DNA of 64,000 nt. Origin: Mesostigma viride. Its lineage: Eukaryota > Streptophyta > Mesostigmatophyceae > Mesostigmatales > Mesostigmataceae. Where the stretch lies: positions 648,318 through 712,317 of the forward strand of contig RPFO01000123.1 in the NCBI GenBank assembly GCA_009746045.1, in the 5' to 3' direction. Below the pieces are notes generated by a model that ran no database searches, was not told the DNA's origin, and saw nothing but the letters and a program-made list of their open reading frames with translations. Below are positions 1 through 10,745 of this stretch, piece after piece (position 1 is the first letter of the stretch; each line of letters starts with the position of its first letter). The position numbers and the translations under genes are program-made.

Positions 1-156
1 AAAGAAAGCAAACAAGACATTGCAAGCAGCGCACACAAATATGCACAGAAATTAGCTGCATGCAGCACAAGACCGTGCCACAAGGAGCGCGTACATAACA
101 CTAAATCTGCACACAAATCCATTAAAAAAAAAAATCGGTCACTAGCGTGTACTTAC

Positions 157-2687
157 CATCCCGGTTTTCACCATGTGATAGGCCAGATGGGTCAGCGCCT
201 CAGACTTGCGATATGCTCCGTCCATGGAGCACTCCACATTGACGTTGGACAGCTTAGCTTTCGTGATGGCCCCCATCATCCGCTCGCCCGACGCCATGGT
301 GCGGGTGTCACATCGACCCAACAAGGGGATTTGCTGGGCCAGGTGGGCCATCATATGAACAGATTTTGCCATCTCAGACGCTGGCGCTATACGCTCCATC
401 GCCACAGCAGCAAGCAAAAACATCTCGCCGCAGTCATCCAACTGCTGCTGAGTCGCCGGGCCGCTAGAAAACACAAAGTCCCAGGCCGCTGATTGAAGGA
501 GAAATGCTTGCCGTGCATCGTCATCTAACCGCCCACGCAAGATGGTCGGGAGTTGCTTGCAAAAGTAGAGGATCTTGTCACGCGTCTTGGATTTTTCAGT
601 ACTCTTCGCATCGCAGAGCAAGCCACTGATCCGGCCGGTGAAGTAGTCGGGTAGGCTATGCGCCATGATGTCATCGAGACCTGCGCATTACAACCACACG
701 CAAAAAAATAACACATAGTAGTAACACGACAGCCGAAAAAAATAGTCAGTCCTATGTAAATCACACAGACCATAGTCAGTCCTACATATTAAATTTCCAA
801 ATTACGGGAAAAATAAAAACCCAATGTCACACTTACGCTTGATATCAGCCTTTTCCTCAGCCGTCAGCTGGAACCCGGGGCGCGGTGCTGGCGCCCTCTT
901 CTTCTTGCGGCCTTTCTTCGGTGGACTTTGGTGGTCTCCCTCCGGTGGTGGGTCTCCCTCCGGTGGTGGGTCTCCCTCCGGTGGAGGGTCTTCATCAGGC
1001 CGCCACAGCTCCGGGTTCAGACCGAGGACCTTCAGCCTGCCACGAAGTGACCCGGTCGCCATAGCCTTCCCTGCATGGAGTACAAACAGAAAAAAAAAAA
1101 CAAAACAATATTACATCAGCTTTCCATGTGAACAGATAGGCCACAGTCAATGTATGCATGCAACAATCACAATGAAATGATACAATTAAATGTTTAGCAA
1201 TTACCGCTTGTGCAATGAATGACCCGCTTGAAGTTGTTGGGACACAGATGGAACTCGTCAATAAAATGACGGATCTTCAGGTGAACCCAGTACGGTAACT
1301 TGAGAAACGGCTCGGGCTGCTTTTTTAGCGTAGCACAGTACTTCAGGTAGCCAGCATGGTCCATCTCCTGAACAACAGGAGCGTGAGCCGGCCGGCGGGG
1401 GTCACCCTCGGGAAACATGCGGTCATTGCCAAGGAGAACGATACGGCCATTTGAGATAAAAACCCCACGCCACTCATCACCATGTAGGACGCATTGATAG
1501 TACCCTGCATCTGGAATGTTCAGGGACTTGGAGTATGCCGGGTAGTCGTGAATTATGCCAGCAAGAATGGACCTCACAAATGTCGTAGTGTAAACACCCG
1601 CCACGTCCAGCGTCACATCACAAATGTAATACCCCTTCCACAGTACCAGGAAGTCCTCAGCGATCAAGTCCAAAAAAATGGTCATGTTCTTGGGTGCCTT
1701 CCCCTTCATGGCGCCCACAAGAAGCACCATAGGGCAAAACCGCCCATTCACCATCACCCACTCGGGCAAGTTGACACAGGAAACAAACGCGGGCCAGCTG
1801 CTGTGGGTATCCATGAAAGACCTTGGACATACTCCGTCAAAATTCAGAAGGAAGATGGTGTTCCGCGGCTGGCTGCGAAAGTCCCAGTTGTTCTTTATGT
1901 GCTGGATGGCACGGCTGTCTGCACGAACAGGTCCATGCACAAGAAACACCAGACGTAAAAAGAAAGGTATCCATCAGAGCAGTACAAACAAAAGATAAGC
2001 GCAAGAGGAAAAATCTCGAACTTGATACTTTGGCACACATTGCATAACAGAAGGCGTAGAAACAAGTGCAAACCTGCCTTTCAAGCCGTCCACAACGCGC
2101 GTGGATGAGTCTGGCTCCCTGTTTTCATGTTTCGCAGCGTACTGAAGGGCTTCCGCCATTTCCGGGACTCGGAACCAGGCCCTAATCCGATCCATCAGGG
2201 GGAAGTGCCTAACCTGGCGATGCGCTTTCCGCGAGTTGACGATGTCACCGTTTCTGTCAGTGTACGTCTCGTAGCGCGACAGCTTGCAAAGAGGGCAGCT
2301 CTTAGTAATCTTGTCCTTGTACAAGTAACCCTCGCATGGGCAGGCATCGTACACACGGTACCCCAAGCCCAAGCCTTTGATCACTTTCCGTGCCTTCCAG
2401 ATACTGTCGGGCAGAGTGTTGCCCGCGGGGAGAACGTTTCCCAACAGCTTGAAGAGCTCATCAGCAAAGCTCTGAGGGCATGAGTTTTCCCCCATTAGCG
2501 TCAGCAATTGCAATGTAAACATCAAGGCCTTGCTCTCAGATCCCGGGTACAATGGCGTATCGTCCTTGACTCTGGCCACTGCTTCGTCATAATTTCTAGC
2601 AAACTGGCGTGCTGCATCCTCTCCACTGGCCGACCCGTCGTCAGGGTCCTCGGCCATGAATTCATCGACTGTCTGTCCTTGACGCAT
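157..2687 (-). CDS. TNP2-type (CACTA/En-Spm) transposase, 3' end outside window
   Basis: DDE-superfamily cut-and-paste transposase. Proposed minus-strand exons: 2687-2078, 1918-1205, 1070-837 and 680-157, all phase-compatible; the last ends at a GTAAGT donor, so the gene continues beyond base 1. Exon 1 has the helical LPAGNTLPDSIWKARK and GLGYRVYDACPC segments and a CPLC knuckle typical of TNP2 N-termini. Exon 2 carries the NFDGVCPRSF, SWPAF, NLPEWV, GKAPKN and HDYPAYSKSLNIPDAG segments that parallel the TNP2 core (DGFNPFG, NLPPWM, DFPAY). Exon 4 matches the DUF4218-like C-terminal region. Exon 3 has three PPPEGD repeats and a basic KKGRKKKR patch (likely NLS). No frameshift is seen, unlike the copy at 10832-16805. 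The first intron needs a GC donor (AAAG/GCAGGT) to keep phase. Start ATG at 2687. Confidence 0.8.
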
Positions 2688-2702
2688 TTACAATCTCTAC
2701 AT

Positions 2703-2744
2703 GGAGGGCCGGCATCGACCGTTGATGGTCAATGCCGGCCCTCC
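2703..2744. repeat. Long hairpin just upstream of transposase start
   Basis: Two 18-base arms (2703-2720 and 2727-2744) are inverted copies with a single mismatch around a 6-base spacer. The hairpin lies 15 bases upstream of the transposase ATG at 2687 and would fall in the promoter or 5' leader. The CACTA-2 transposase also has a hairpin upstream, but of unrelated sequence. Confidence 0.85.
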
Positions 2745-3583
2745 GTGGCTAACCAGTCGCCATCGGGATCACAAATCGAGCCACGCTAGGGCGTCTGCGC
2801 CAGTGAGACCACTGGCAGCTCACTAATCAACCGTGACCATGAAGTCCGGCTCAGTCGACATTTCCAGGAACGCATCCAACATAATTTGGCGATAAAACTC
2901 AGGAAGCCTGCAGGATGACCAATGAAACTGGACAATGTAGGTATCCGTGGAGGAAGGGAAAGGAGACATCACGAAATTTGGCCAGCTAGCATGTGTGTCG
3001 ATGTAAGTGTTCGGCTCGAGTCCGGTATCCATGGGTGGGACCCGACCGCCATCTTTCTGGTGCCACCCGCCGCCGTGATAGCCGCTAAGTCACCCGTTGC
3101 AAGTTTGAGTCTGCTCGCCAACGCTTTCGATGTCGTCGATCCCTTTTGATCAAACGGACATTTTCTCAGTCATTCAAATGGTAGATATTACGGTCAGTGT
3201 ACGGTAGTGTTGGTTAGTCACGGGCTCATTGGTAGAAGTCTACTGAAACGGTACAGCCTTAGCTCCTGAGGCCTCTGTACTTGTACCAAGCAGTACGGAG
3301 TTTAGCCGATCCGCACGCAGCCGCGCGGGGCGTGCGGGCCCCGCGCGAGGCGTGCGGTCCGGCCGTTTGTGTAGCTGCCGTTGGTGCCTTTTGGCGAAAG
3401 ACGTTCAAAAAATTTTTGCGCGGGATGCTGCCAGGTTCGTCGATCTGCTGAATCCAACGGCGGACAGAGGCAGGTGCAGTGCGTCATGTATACGTTGGCA
3501 CCGTCTCCGTTCGCAAAACGGGGGGATTCCGGACTTAGCCAGCCTTGGTCATCTGCATGGTGGTGTGCGACCGAACGTTGTAA
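2745..3583. other. Intergenic stretch between divergent genes of CACTA-1
   Basis: No convincing gene or RNA was seen. Short ORFs here lack recognisable domains and splice context. It separates the minus-strand transposase from the plus-strand gene at 3584 and probably holds both promoters. Confidence 0.4.
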
Positions 3584-5814
3584 ATGCCGAGAAGGGTAGC
3601 AGTGCTACGACCAGCTCACGTGTGCAGTCCTGAGGAGTGGGAGCGATTTGATGCAAGAGCATGTGAAGAGGAAAAGCCGAAACAAAACGTCGTTCCCTCG
3701 GAATATGTGCGGACCTTAAGACTGCAAATCACGACCTTTGGCCGTGCATACCTCGTAGAGGGGTATGTCCTCAAGGAACAGGATGGCGCCATGGTGGATG
3801 CTCTCATTAACCGGGTAAAGAAGAGCTGCATAAACTTTCTAGAAACATGTGTGGCTGACGACAACCGTGCAGAGCTGGATAAGTATGAGGCATCAGCTGG
3901 GTGGTAGACCCGACGACTGGTGAGCTCACCGCCCAGAAGCCCAAGGGCTCCAAACCCAAAGCCCTAAGTGTTGAAGAATTCGTAAAAAAGGAGCTGAGCC
4001 GGTGGCTAAGCAACTCCAGCTTAAAAAAGAGGCAGAGTTTTGCCGAGGACGAGGATGATGACGTGAAGGAAAATACCAAAGCGCTAAGCGACGTGACCAA
4101 CATGCCAAAGGTAATAACGCTATCTTTAGCTACAGGAGTCTGCAAGCTTCTTGGTTTTTTCTTTCATCGCAGGTCTGCTACTAACCGACTTCCCGAATGT
4201 TAACGTCCTTATTCCATGCCCCGCCCTCTGCTTGCAGACAACTCCTGCTGCCAAGCCGGCGGCAAAGCCGGCGGCCAAGCCGGCGGCCAAGCCGGAGGTC
4301 AAGCCGGAAGTAAAGCCGGAAGTAAAGCCGGAGGTCAAGCCGGAGGCCAAGCCTGTGCAGCATGCCACAGGCGTCCGAGCAGATGAAATTCGGAGACTCA
4401 GAGCTCGGCTCCAAGCCCTTGAGGAGGAGTTAGAGCAGGAAGTGGCAGGGTACGCGCCTGCACCTGTGGAGGTATCGGATGTGAGGCCGCCGCCTCCGGT
4501 GGCCAAGAAGGTTGTACCGCCGCCCCCTCCCGTTCCCAAGCAGCCTGTCATGCCGCCCCCTCCGGTGGCCAAGAAGGTTGTACCGCCGCCCCCTCCCGTT
4601 GGCACGCAGCCTGTCATGCCGCCCCCTCCGGTGCCCAGCAACGCTGTGCAGCCGTCCCCTCCGGTGCCCAACAACACCGTGGAGCCGCCCACTACGGTGC
4701 CCAAGCTGGCCGACCTGCCAATGCCGGATGGTCTCCCGCCTGCTCGTGTGCCTGCCATCAAGCCAGATGTCTTCGAGCCCATCACGTCGCGCCCCGCCGT
4801 CAACAAGCCGCCCGCCAGCAACAAGCCGGCCGCCAGCAAGAAGCCGCCGCCAGCAAGAAGCCGGCTGCAAAGCGAAAGCTTCCTAGTGGTCCCATGGACT
4901 TGGGGCTTGCGCACTATCTGAGCACCTTACTGCCAACCGCGGTGGTTCAAGAGCGACCGGGCCCTGGTGGTTTCGGAGAAGCACTGCACGGGGCCTTCGT
5001 GGCACAAAGGTACAAGTACGAGCGCGATGGGGCGCGGCCGGCTGCGTATGTTTGGGAGCCTGGCAAAGTGGTGGAGGTGAAGCCGAAGCTCAAGGCCCCT
5101 TACGGCACGCGGTTTGTGGAGCGTGATGGGGGCTCGCAAATGCTGTTTGTTGACTTTGCCACGATGCATTACGGTGACGCCGAGGGCAACGAGAATGCGT
5201 GGGTCCTTCTGGGCAACGTCACTGACGACGACCTTCGAGGCGCACGTGCGAAATTGAAGGAGAGTTGGGGGCCAGCAGAGGAGAAGGAGGAGGTGTCGGA
5301 TGAGTATGTACCGGCCAAGCGAGCGCGGGCGCCACCCAAGGAGAAGGCGTCTGCCGGTGCTCCCTCCGCGCCAGCGATCCCGCCTGCCTCTAGCTCTTCG
5401 ACCGCAACGGTGTCTGCTGGTGCTCCCTCCGCGCCAGCGATCCCGCCTGCCTCTAGCTCTCCGGCCGCAACAGCGTCTGCCGGTGCTCCCTCCGCGCCAG
5501 CGATCCCGCCTGCCTCTAGCCCTTCGCCCGCAATGGCGTCTGCCGGTGCTCCCTCCGCGCCAGCGATCCCGCCTGCCTCTAGCTCTTCGACCGCAACGGA
5601 GTCTGCCGGTGCTCCCTCCGCGCCAGCGATCCCGCCTGCCTCTAGCTCTCCGGCCGCAACGGCGTCTGCCGATGCTCCCTCCGCGCCAGATCTCACCGAG
5701 GCGGAACTGGAGCTTGCCGCGCTCAAGGCCATGATGGCAAAAGCGCAGCGGAAAGTTGAGCTGGAGCGGCAAGCAAAGGAGTCCCAGAGTCAGACTCCTG
5801 ATCCGGTAATTTAG
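3584..5814 (+). CDS. Repeat-rich basic protein of unknown function in CACTA-1; two apparent frameshifts
   Basis: Not recognised. The first ATG is at 3584. Exon 1 probably runs to 4110 (donor GTAATA) and exon 2 starts at 4238 after CTTGCAG, in phase. An acidic and basic N-terminal region is followed by lysine-proline repeats (AAKP, then EVKP), a short coiled-coil-like segment (RADEIRRLRARLQALEEELE), PPPPVAKK/PPPPPV repeats, a globular segment (about 4890-5290, including APYGTRF and FVDFATMHYGD), five copies of a 21-residue SAGAPSAPAIPPAS repeat (63-bp unit, 5350-5680) and a final charged helix. The frame breaks near 3895 and again near 4850, where a repeated CCGGCC has become CCGCC, consistent with a one-base loss. 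Being divergent from the transposase inside the same element, it may be the element's second (TnpA-like) gene. That role is inferred from position only. Confidence 0.5.
5350..5690 (+). repeat. 63-bp coding minisatellite
   Basis: Five in-frame copies of a 63-base unit encode 21-residue Ala/Pro/Ser repeats in the unknown CACTA-1 protein. Copies differ at a few bases, mostly in the Ser-Ser-x-x-Ala-Thr part. Confidence 0.9.
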
Positions 5815-6274
5815 TGGAATGTTTTTTCTGAAGCACGTTTTAGCTATGTAGTGATGTGGTGTTGTCACACCCAATTGCCATGTGCGTATATTTTTGTTAC
5901 TCATGTATGTATCACTCTCATGCTAGGTCATGCATCATACCCACAGGCATAACCCATTTCACCATGCATAGGATGTTTTGCTGGGCAACAACTATCTGCC
6001 GTGCCTGACTGCCCCCCCCCCCCTGCCTTGCTGCCCTTGTGTCCTCTTCAATGGTGGTGCTCTGTGTGCCTGCAGGCCTCCAGAGCATGAGTGCTGGCAA
6101 CTGTGTGGCTTTGTTCAGGCAAAGAAGCATCATTGATCATGATGACACCTGAAGAAGAAGTAAATTAATTGGCTGGGCTTGATGCGGCCTGTGTTATTTC
6201 ACAATGGTGTAAACGTATCGATGAGACGCCCAATGTGGGGCTAAATCCTCATTGTAAATCAAGAGAGACAACTG
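5815..6274. other. Non-coding 3' flank of the 3584-5814 gene
   Basis: It holds the probable 3' untranslated region and a run of cytosines near 6010. No gene was seen. It ends at the TTAA target of the PiggyBac insertion (6275-6278). Confidence 0.4.
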
Positions 6275-6589
6275 TTAACCCCTAAACCGTCCTCGTGCCG
6301 ATTTTCGACTGCGAGTTTTTCTCATGCCTCACATTCGGCATGAGTTTGTGCGCCCTGTAGGGATTTGGCGGGAAGGTTTTGGCGGGAACCAACTAGACCA
6401 CCGAAAAGATCTAGATTCACTCTATCCGTAGGACACTTGTCTGACCGTATTTGACCACCGTATCAGGGTGGAAACCCTGGTCAAAGTCAACAGGGTACCC
6501 TGGTGCGTGCAGGTTTGGGCGGTAAAAAAAATTGACAAAAACGTACGAAAACGAAGGATGCGCAAAAAGGGGGGAGCGCGGACGTAGAC

Positions 6590-7640
6590 ATGGCGGACGA
6601 AATGCAGGCAGATATACGGACTTTCAAGGTAAAGAAGGGCATTTTCATGGCAGTGCCTGTGGAAAAATTCGGACTAGACTGGGCGATAGAGCAGTATGGG
6701 GAAAAACACAGCGAGGTACGTTTGCCGGGCAAGGTAGTGACAGTGAACAGGTCCGGAGATGGTGCACGGTGCTATTTCCCGGACGACAAGCTCACGTACC
6801 CATTCACCCGTGAGCAGATTTTCATATATTCGTGCAGATCAGATGAGTACGAAGCTCTAGTGAAAGAATGCGCAGCCAGGAAGGTCCCAACGGCAGGTAG
6901 CAGTGACGATGATAGCGAGCAGGGCCAGGATAGCGATTCTGACGCCGGCGAGGACGACGACGACAAATCCGAGGATATCGAGCTGCCCACACCGGTCAAG
7001 CGACGCGAGCCGGGGAAGCGCGCTGTCGGCAACCCGAAGAAGAATCCAGCCATCAGCCACGCCCCGAAAAGGCGCCGTCAGACCAAGGCGGCGGCCAGCG
7101 AGAGCGTTGTCTCGGACGCTTCCGATGACGACTTTGTTTACCAGAAGGGTGCGGAGGGTCCGGTGCCGAGCGGTGAGGCTGAGCTCGATGCCAGGTGTGT
7201 TTCCTTTTCCCGATACTCCGGTGCTGTCGCCGATGACGGGTACCGCCTGCTATCAAAACCTTTCCCCTGCCCAGCTCAAGTTTGGGCCCCTCGGGCTGTT
7301 CTCCCTTTTCTGGTCCCAACGTGATGTCGTGGCCAAGATTGTCAAGGAGACCAACGACTATGCTGAGCTCAAGGGGGCGGGCAAGCCAGGTGAGCGTGAG
7401 TGGCACCCCTTAACAATGCATGAGATGGGCAAATTTCTGGGTGGAGCAGGTGCTGTGCCAACTGTGCTGGGCGCAAGGCAGGAAGCACAAGACCTCGGTC
7501 ATGTGCGAGCACTGTGACATGGCGTTCTGCAGCAACAGCGAGCGGAACTGCTTCGGCCTCTTCCACTCCGGGCAGGTGGAGGGGCTGGACTTCAACGTGA
7601 CGAAGCAGCGGGTATGGCAGCGCCTCTCCCAGCGTGGCGA
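6590..7640 (+). pseudogene. PiggyBac transposase lacking its catalytic core
   Basis: From the ATG at 6590 the protein has an N-terminal segment, a very acidic Ser/Asp/Glu stretch, and basic KRREPGKR and PKRRRQTK clusters (likely nuclear signals). It then enters the start of the PiggyBac DDE domain (WSQRDVVAKIVKETNDYAEL, REWHPLTMHEMGKFLG, about 7275-7437). Immediately after MGKFLG the sequence jumps to a C-terminal Cys-rich zinc domain (VLCQLCWAQGRKHKTS, CEHCDMAFC, LFHSG; about 7440-7575). The 250-300 residues that carry the catalytic aspartates in the family are missing. A one-base phase clash near 7195-7275 adds a frame problem. It cannot be an active transposase, though DNA- and end-binding parts may survive. 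Confidence 0.8.
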
Positions 7641-7881
7641 ATGCGCCAAGAATTTCAAGGGCGCCACTACCACGAGGGGGCAGCAGCCACCACCCGGAAG
7701 CTCAAGGGGGTGGCGCGGCGCCGCCATCTCAGGGCGGAGCATGTCCGCCTGGGATATAGTCCTACGGAGGCTGACTAAGAATGCTAGCATTTGTTGCCTA
7801 CGTGGCATGGCATTTGGCCTTTCCTGCCCGCGCTCATGCGCGCCGTGTATCACCATGGGCCGGCATGGTTTGAAGTGTGTG

Positions 7882-8010
7882 TTATTGTTTCATGGACCCA
7901 CCTGTGCATGTGTTATTTGGTTTCATGTTGTTAGCCTGGGTTATTGTTTCATGGTCCCACCTGTGCATGTGTTATTTGGTTTCATGTTGTTAGCCTGCAT
8001 GGGTTATTGT
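7882..8010 (+). repeat. Tandem repeat of about 59 bp, two-plus copies
   Basis: A unit beginning TTATTGTTTCATGG recurs at 7882, 7941 and 8004 (spacing 59 then 63) within the non-coding half of the PiggyBac element. Confidence 0.85.
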
Positions 8011-8300
8011 TTCATGGTCATGTCTTATTAGCTTTCATGTTTATGCATAACTTGTGCAGTTTGAAAATCTGCTCCGTGATGGTCACAGTGCCACCTATTA
8101 TTTCTAGTTGGCAATTTTCAGTGTTACTGCATGCATGGTCCCTTGGTCACTAATTTATCTAGGAGTGCTGGGATGTTTTGACTTTGTGTGCAAGGTCCAT
8201 CATGCATGTAAAAATAAGTACCACAGTATCAGCGGGTCTGCAAGCATTTACGCTTATTGTGGCATATATTTGTGCCACATAGGCTGGAATAAACATAATC

Positions 8301-8797
8301 ATGCATGTTTCATGCTTACCTATCATTTCCATGTTCAAAACTGCACTAGGATGTCTATTCTAGCCCCCCCCAAACTGGTGACTCAAAATAGTCACCAGCT
8401 ATTTTTAGCATTATCTTGTGGGTCCCTGGGTGAAACAAGACATGTAAGTGTTTGGATGTAGTGCTTGGGTACAGTTGCAGTCCCCGCTGAAATACTAGGG
8501 TGAAATCCAAGGTATACATGCTCCATCATGCATGATAAGGTTGTGAACCCCGTACTCGCGGCCCGCGCGTAGTCGTCTCCAATCATATCCGGCAGGGACC
8601 TGCAGTGGTTATGGCAGGTATTGGTGGCACACAGGTTGGAATAAGTGTTAGCATGCATGTTTGCCCATACTCTATGCTTACCTATCGTTTCCATGTTCAA
8701 AACTGCACTAGGATGCCTATTTTAGCCCCCAAAAAACTCGCGACTCAAAATAGTCACCAGTTATTTTTAGCACCAGCTGATGGGTCCCTGGGGGAGT
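8301..8797 (+). repeat. Direct repeat pair inside PiggyBac element
   Basis: Segments at about 8301-8424 and 8651-8797 are diverged copies sharing ATGTTCAAAACTGCACTAGG, ACTCAAAATAGTCACCAG and GGGTCCCTGGG. The spacing is about 355 bases. No coding function was seen. Confidence 0.8.
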
Positions 8798-9450
8798 TAC
8801 AATTTTTAGTGTTTGTATCCCATCCTAACTAAAAAATCTATCTACAAAACCAACCCCAGGGTCAACTCATTGAGGAAGGGGGTCCATCATCCATTATAAG
8901 GGTGTCACCGCGCACACTCACCGTACCCCCCTGAGAGGGGGGCTATTTATAGAGCAGGGGGGGCTAGCACTGGGACCACCCACTATACCCCCAGGTGGGC
9001 CCTAATATGGTTATGCTTGGTTCCTAGTATGGTCTAGAAAAAATAATTAGGCTGAATGGGGGCACCTGTGGCATACTGTGCAACTCGTGACTCATTTTAG
9101 TCACGAGTCAAAGACGGTTGAGGGGTTAATGGGATGTATTATTATTTGTAATAAAGAAACCATTTGGAATGATGGCCTGTTAAGCTGTTCTTAACAGTGC
9201 TTGTGTTGTAATGCTGGCAAAATCTGCACTTCCCCCTTTTTTATCACTGTCATTTTTACCACTTTGTGGTATTTTTTTACCACCCTCATTTTTACCACTT
9301 TTTACCACTTTTTACCACTTTTTACCACCCTCACTTTTACCACTTTGTGGCGTGTTTTTACCACCCTCGCTTTTACCACTTGGTGGTATTTTTTACCACT
9401 TTGGTGGTAAAAGGTGGTAAAATGATTTTACCACCTGCTTTTCTCCTAGC

Positions 9451-9670
9451 GTTTTACCACTTTTTACCACTTTTTACCACTTTTTACCACTTTTTACCAC
9501 TTTTTACCACTTTTTACCACTTTTTACCACTTTTTACCACTTTTTACCACTTTTTACCACTTTTTACCACTTTTTACCACTTTTTACCACTTTTTACCAC
9601 TTTTTACCACTTTTTACCACTTTTTACCACTTTTTACCACTTTTTACCACTTTTTACCACTTTTTACCAC
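9451..9670. repeat. TTTTTACCAC decamer array (about 22 units)
   Basis: An almost perfect 10-bp tandem array. Looser copies extend back to 9250. It lies directly inside the TAGTG terminus of CACTA-1 (9713-9717), where CACTA elements usually carry subterminal binding motifs, so it is probably an expanded subterminal repeat. Confidence 0.95.
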
Positions 9671-9694
9671 CCACTTTTACCACTTTTACCACTT

Positions 9695-10036
9695 CTACGG
9701 CAACCGAGTTCCTAGTGCGACTTCATTCAGTTTCCTGCTGCTCTCCGCCGCAACGGCTGCAGAGTAATTGGCCTTTGCATCATTTAACTCGTCCTGGGCC
9801 AGTAGAGGTAAGAATTCAGAACAAATCGCCTTGATCCGAGCACAAACATCCTTCAGCAGTTCTTGATCTTGGTCCTTCTTTGCTACACCCTCCAGCAACC
9901 ACTCCTTCGATTGCGCCGCGACGACTTCCCTAAGAGTCCGCAGCCGACAATCGGCTTGCACATGCTTAAGAGGGTGTTCCTCTACCGCCTTGGCGGCACG
10001 AAATTTGGCCCACTTTTGCAGATCAGCAGCCACCAT
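9695..10036 (-). CDS. Small hypothetical protein, possibly truncated by CACTA-1
   Basis: Open frame of 113 residues from the ATG at 10036, rich in Ala, Lys and Glu and probably helical. No family was recognised. Its last codons (from about 9717) lie inside the CACTA-1 terminus, so if it is a gene the element has replaced its natural 3' end. It may also be chance coding. Confidence 0.25.
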   Translation of the reverse strand: MVAADLQKWAKFRAAKAVEEHPLKHVQADCRLRTLREVVAAQSKEWLLEGVAKKDQDQELLKDVCARIKAICSEFLPLLAQDELNDAKANYSAAVAAESSRKLNEVALGTRLP

Positions 10037-10710
10037 TCTTCCCCACTAACCAGGCCACCCCCAGCCGACATTAACGCGTTTGCGTGCTCCATCCTTGGCG
10101 CCGTTGTCATTTCTTAATGACAAGGCGCAAGTTTTGAATCCGCACAACGGCACTGTGCTAATTGCGTGTGTCAATTTTGCGCGGCAAAAAGGAACTCCGT
10201 CCGATCTTGGCCCATCTACCGTCAATCATCTCTCCCGGCGGAAGTCGACAGGATCTTACTTTAGGAGCGAATCGGCTGCTGATCTGAACGCCATGGCGCA
10301 AAGTATCGGATTCGGGGAAATCGGTATATTTAGTATCCAATTAGAAACCAGAGAGGTGAAATAAGAAATAAGTATCACCGAATCCTGAATGAAGGTGGTC
10401 ACACACTGGTGTGACGTTGACAGGCTAAGGGGCTAATAAGGCGCAAAGTATCGGATTCGGGCCTCTCACTGCCATGGTTAACGGTGCAAAGTTGACATCA
10501 TGTTCGAGTAGGATTGAATCCGCATCAAGAAGCTGCGGTTACATAGATTACCCGGCAAACTGGACGGTTAACATAACTGACGCATGCGTAGCCGCGGGAA
10601 TGGCCCACGCGGTCCGTTGGCTAGCTCGACAGTCAGACGCGGTCGGTGCCCCTTCGTTCTTTTGCGTTTTAGGCATGCAAGGACGCAGCCGGGGGCCACA
10701 AAAACACCTC
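10037..10710. other. Unassigned stretch before CACTA-2 gene
   Basis: Only short ORFs occur. The motif GGCGCAAAGTATCGGATTCGGG occurs in part twice (about 10294 and 10440). No CACTA terminus for the 5' end of CACTA-2 was found. Confidence 0.35.
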
Positions 10711-10745
10711 GTTGCTGCCGCCATGGTAGCCATGGCGGCAGCAAC
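10711..10745. repeat. Perfect 16-bp-arm hairpin upstream of CACTA-2 transposase
   Basis: GTTGCTGCCGCCATGG (10711-10726), spacer TAG, then its exact reverse complement (10730-10745). A third partial arm (GTTGCTGCCGCCA) follows at about 10789. It sits about 100 bases before the transposase coding region. Confidence 0.95.

Larger units (their letters stand above)
6279..9125 (+). mobile_element. PiggyBac-family element, internally deleted
   Basis: TTAA occurs directly outside both ends (6275-6278 and 9126-9129). The terminal inverted repeats are CCCCTAAACCGTC at 6279-6291 and its complement GACGGTTGAGGGG at 9113-9125, matching at 12 of 13 positions. TTAA target choice plus a C-rich terminus is the PiggyBac hallmark. 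The element carries a PiggyBac transposase relic (6590-7640). Its right half (about 7650-9110) is non-coding with internal direct repeats and a short palindrome around the motif ACTCGTGACT near 9084. Confidence 0.85.
1..9717 (-). mobile_element. CACTA-1 DNA transposon (left end outside window)
   Basis: The right end is TAGTG at 9713-9717. Read from outside it begins CACTAGGAACTCGGTT, which nearly matches the end of CACTA-2 (CACTAGGAAGTCGGGTT, ending 17405). Next to this end lies a dense subterminal array of TTTTTACCAC decamers, as expected of CACTA elements. The interior holds a TNP2-type transposase on the minus strand, a divergent second gene at 3584-5814 and a nested PiggyBac at 6279-9125. 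The other end and the 3-bp target duplication lie outside the window, so the outer limits are inferred. Confidence 0.55.

Noticed and set aside
142-2687. KDZ or other non-CACTA transposase
   Set aside because: The order of segments (LPxGNxLP, LGLGY..HAC-like, DGxxP, NLPxW, DFPAY-like) fits TNP2, and the TAGTG/CACTA ends agree.
9451-9670. CRISPR array
   Set aside because: Units are 10 bp with no spacers; this is a simple tandem repeat in eukaryotic DNA.
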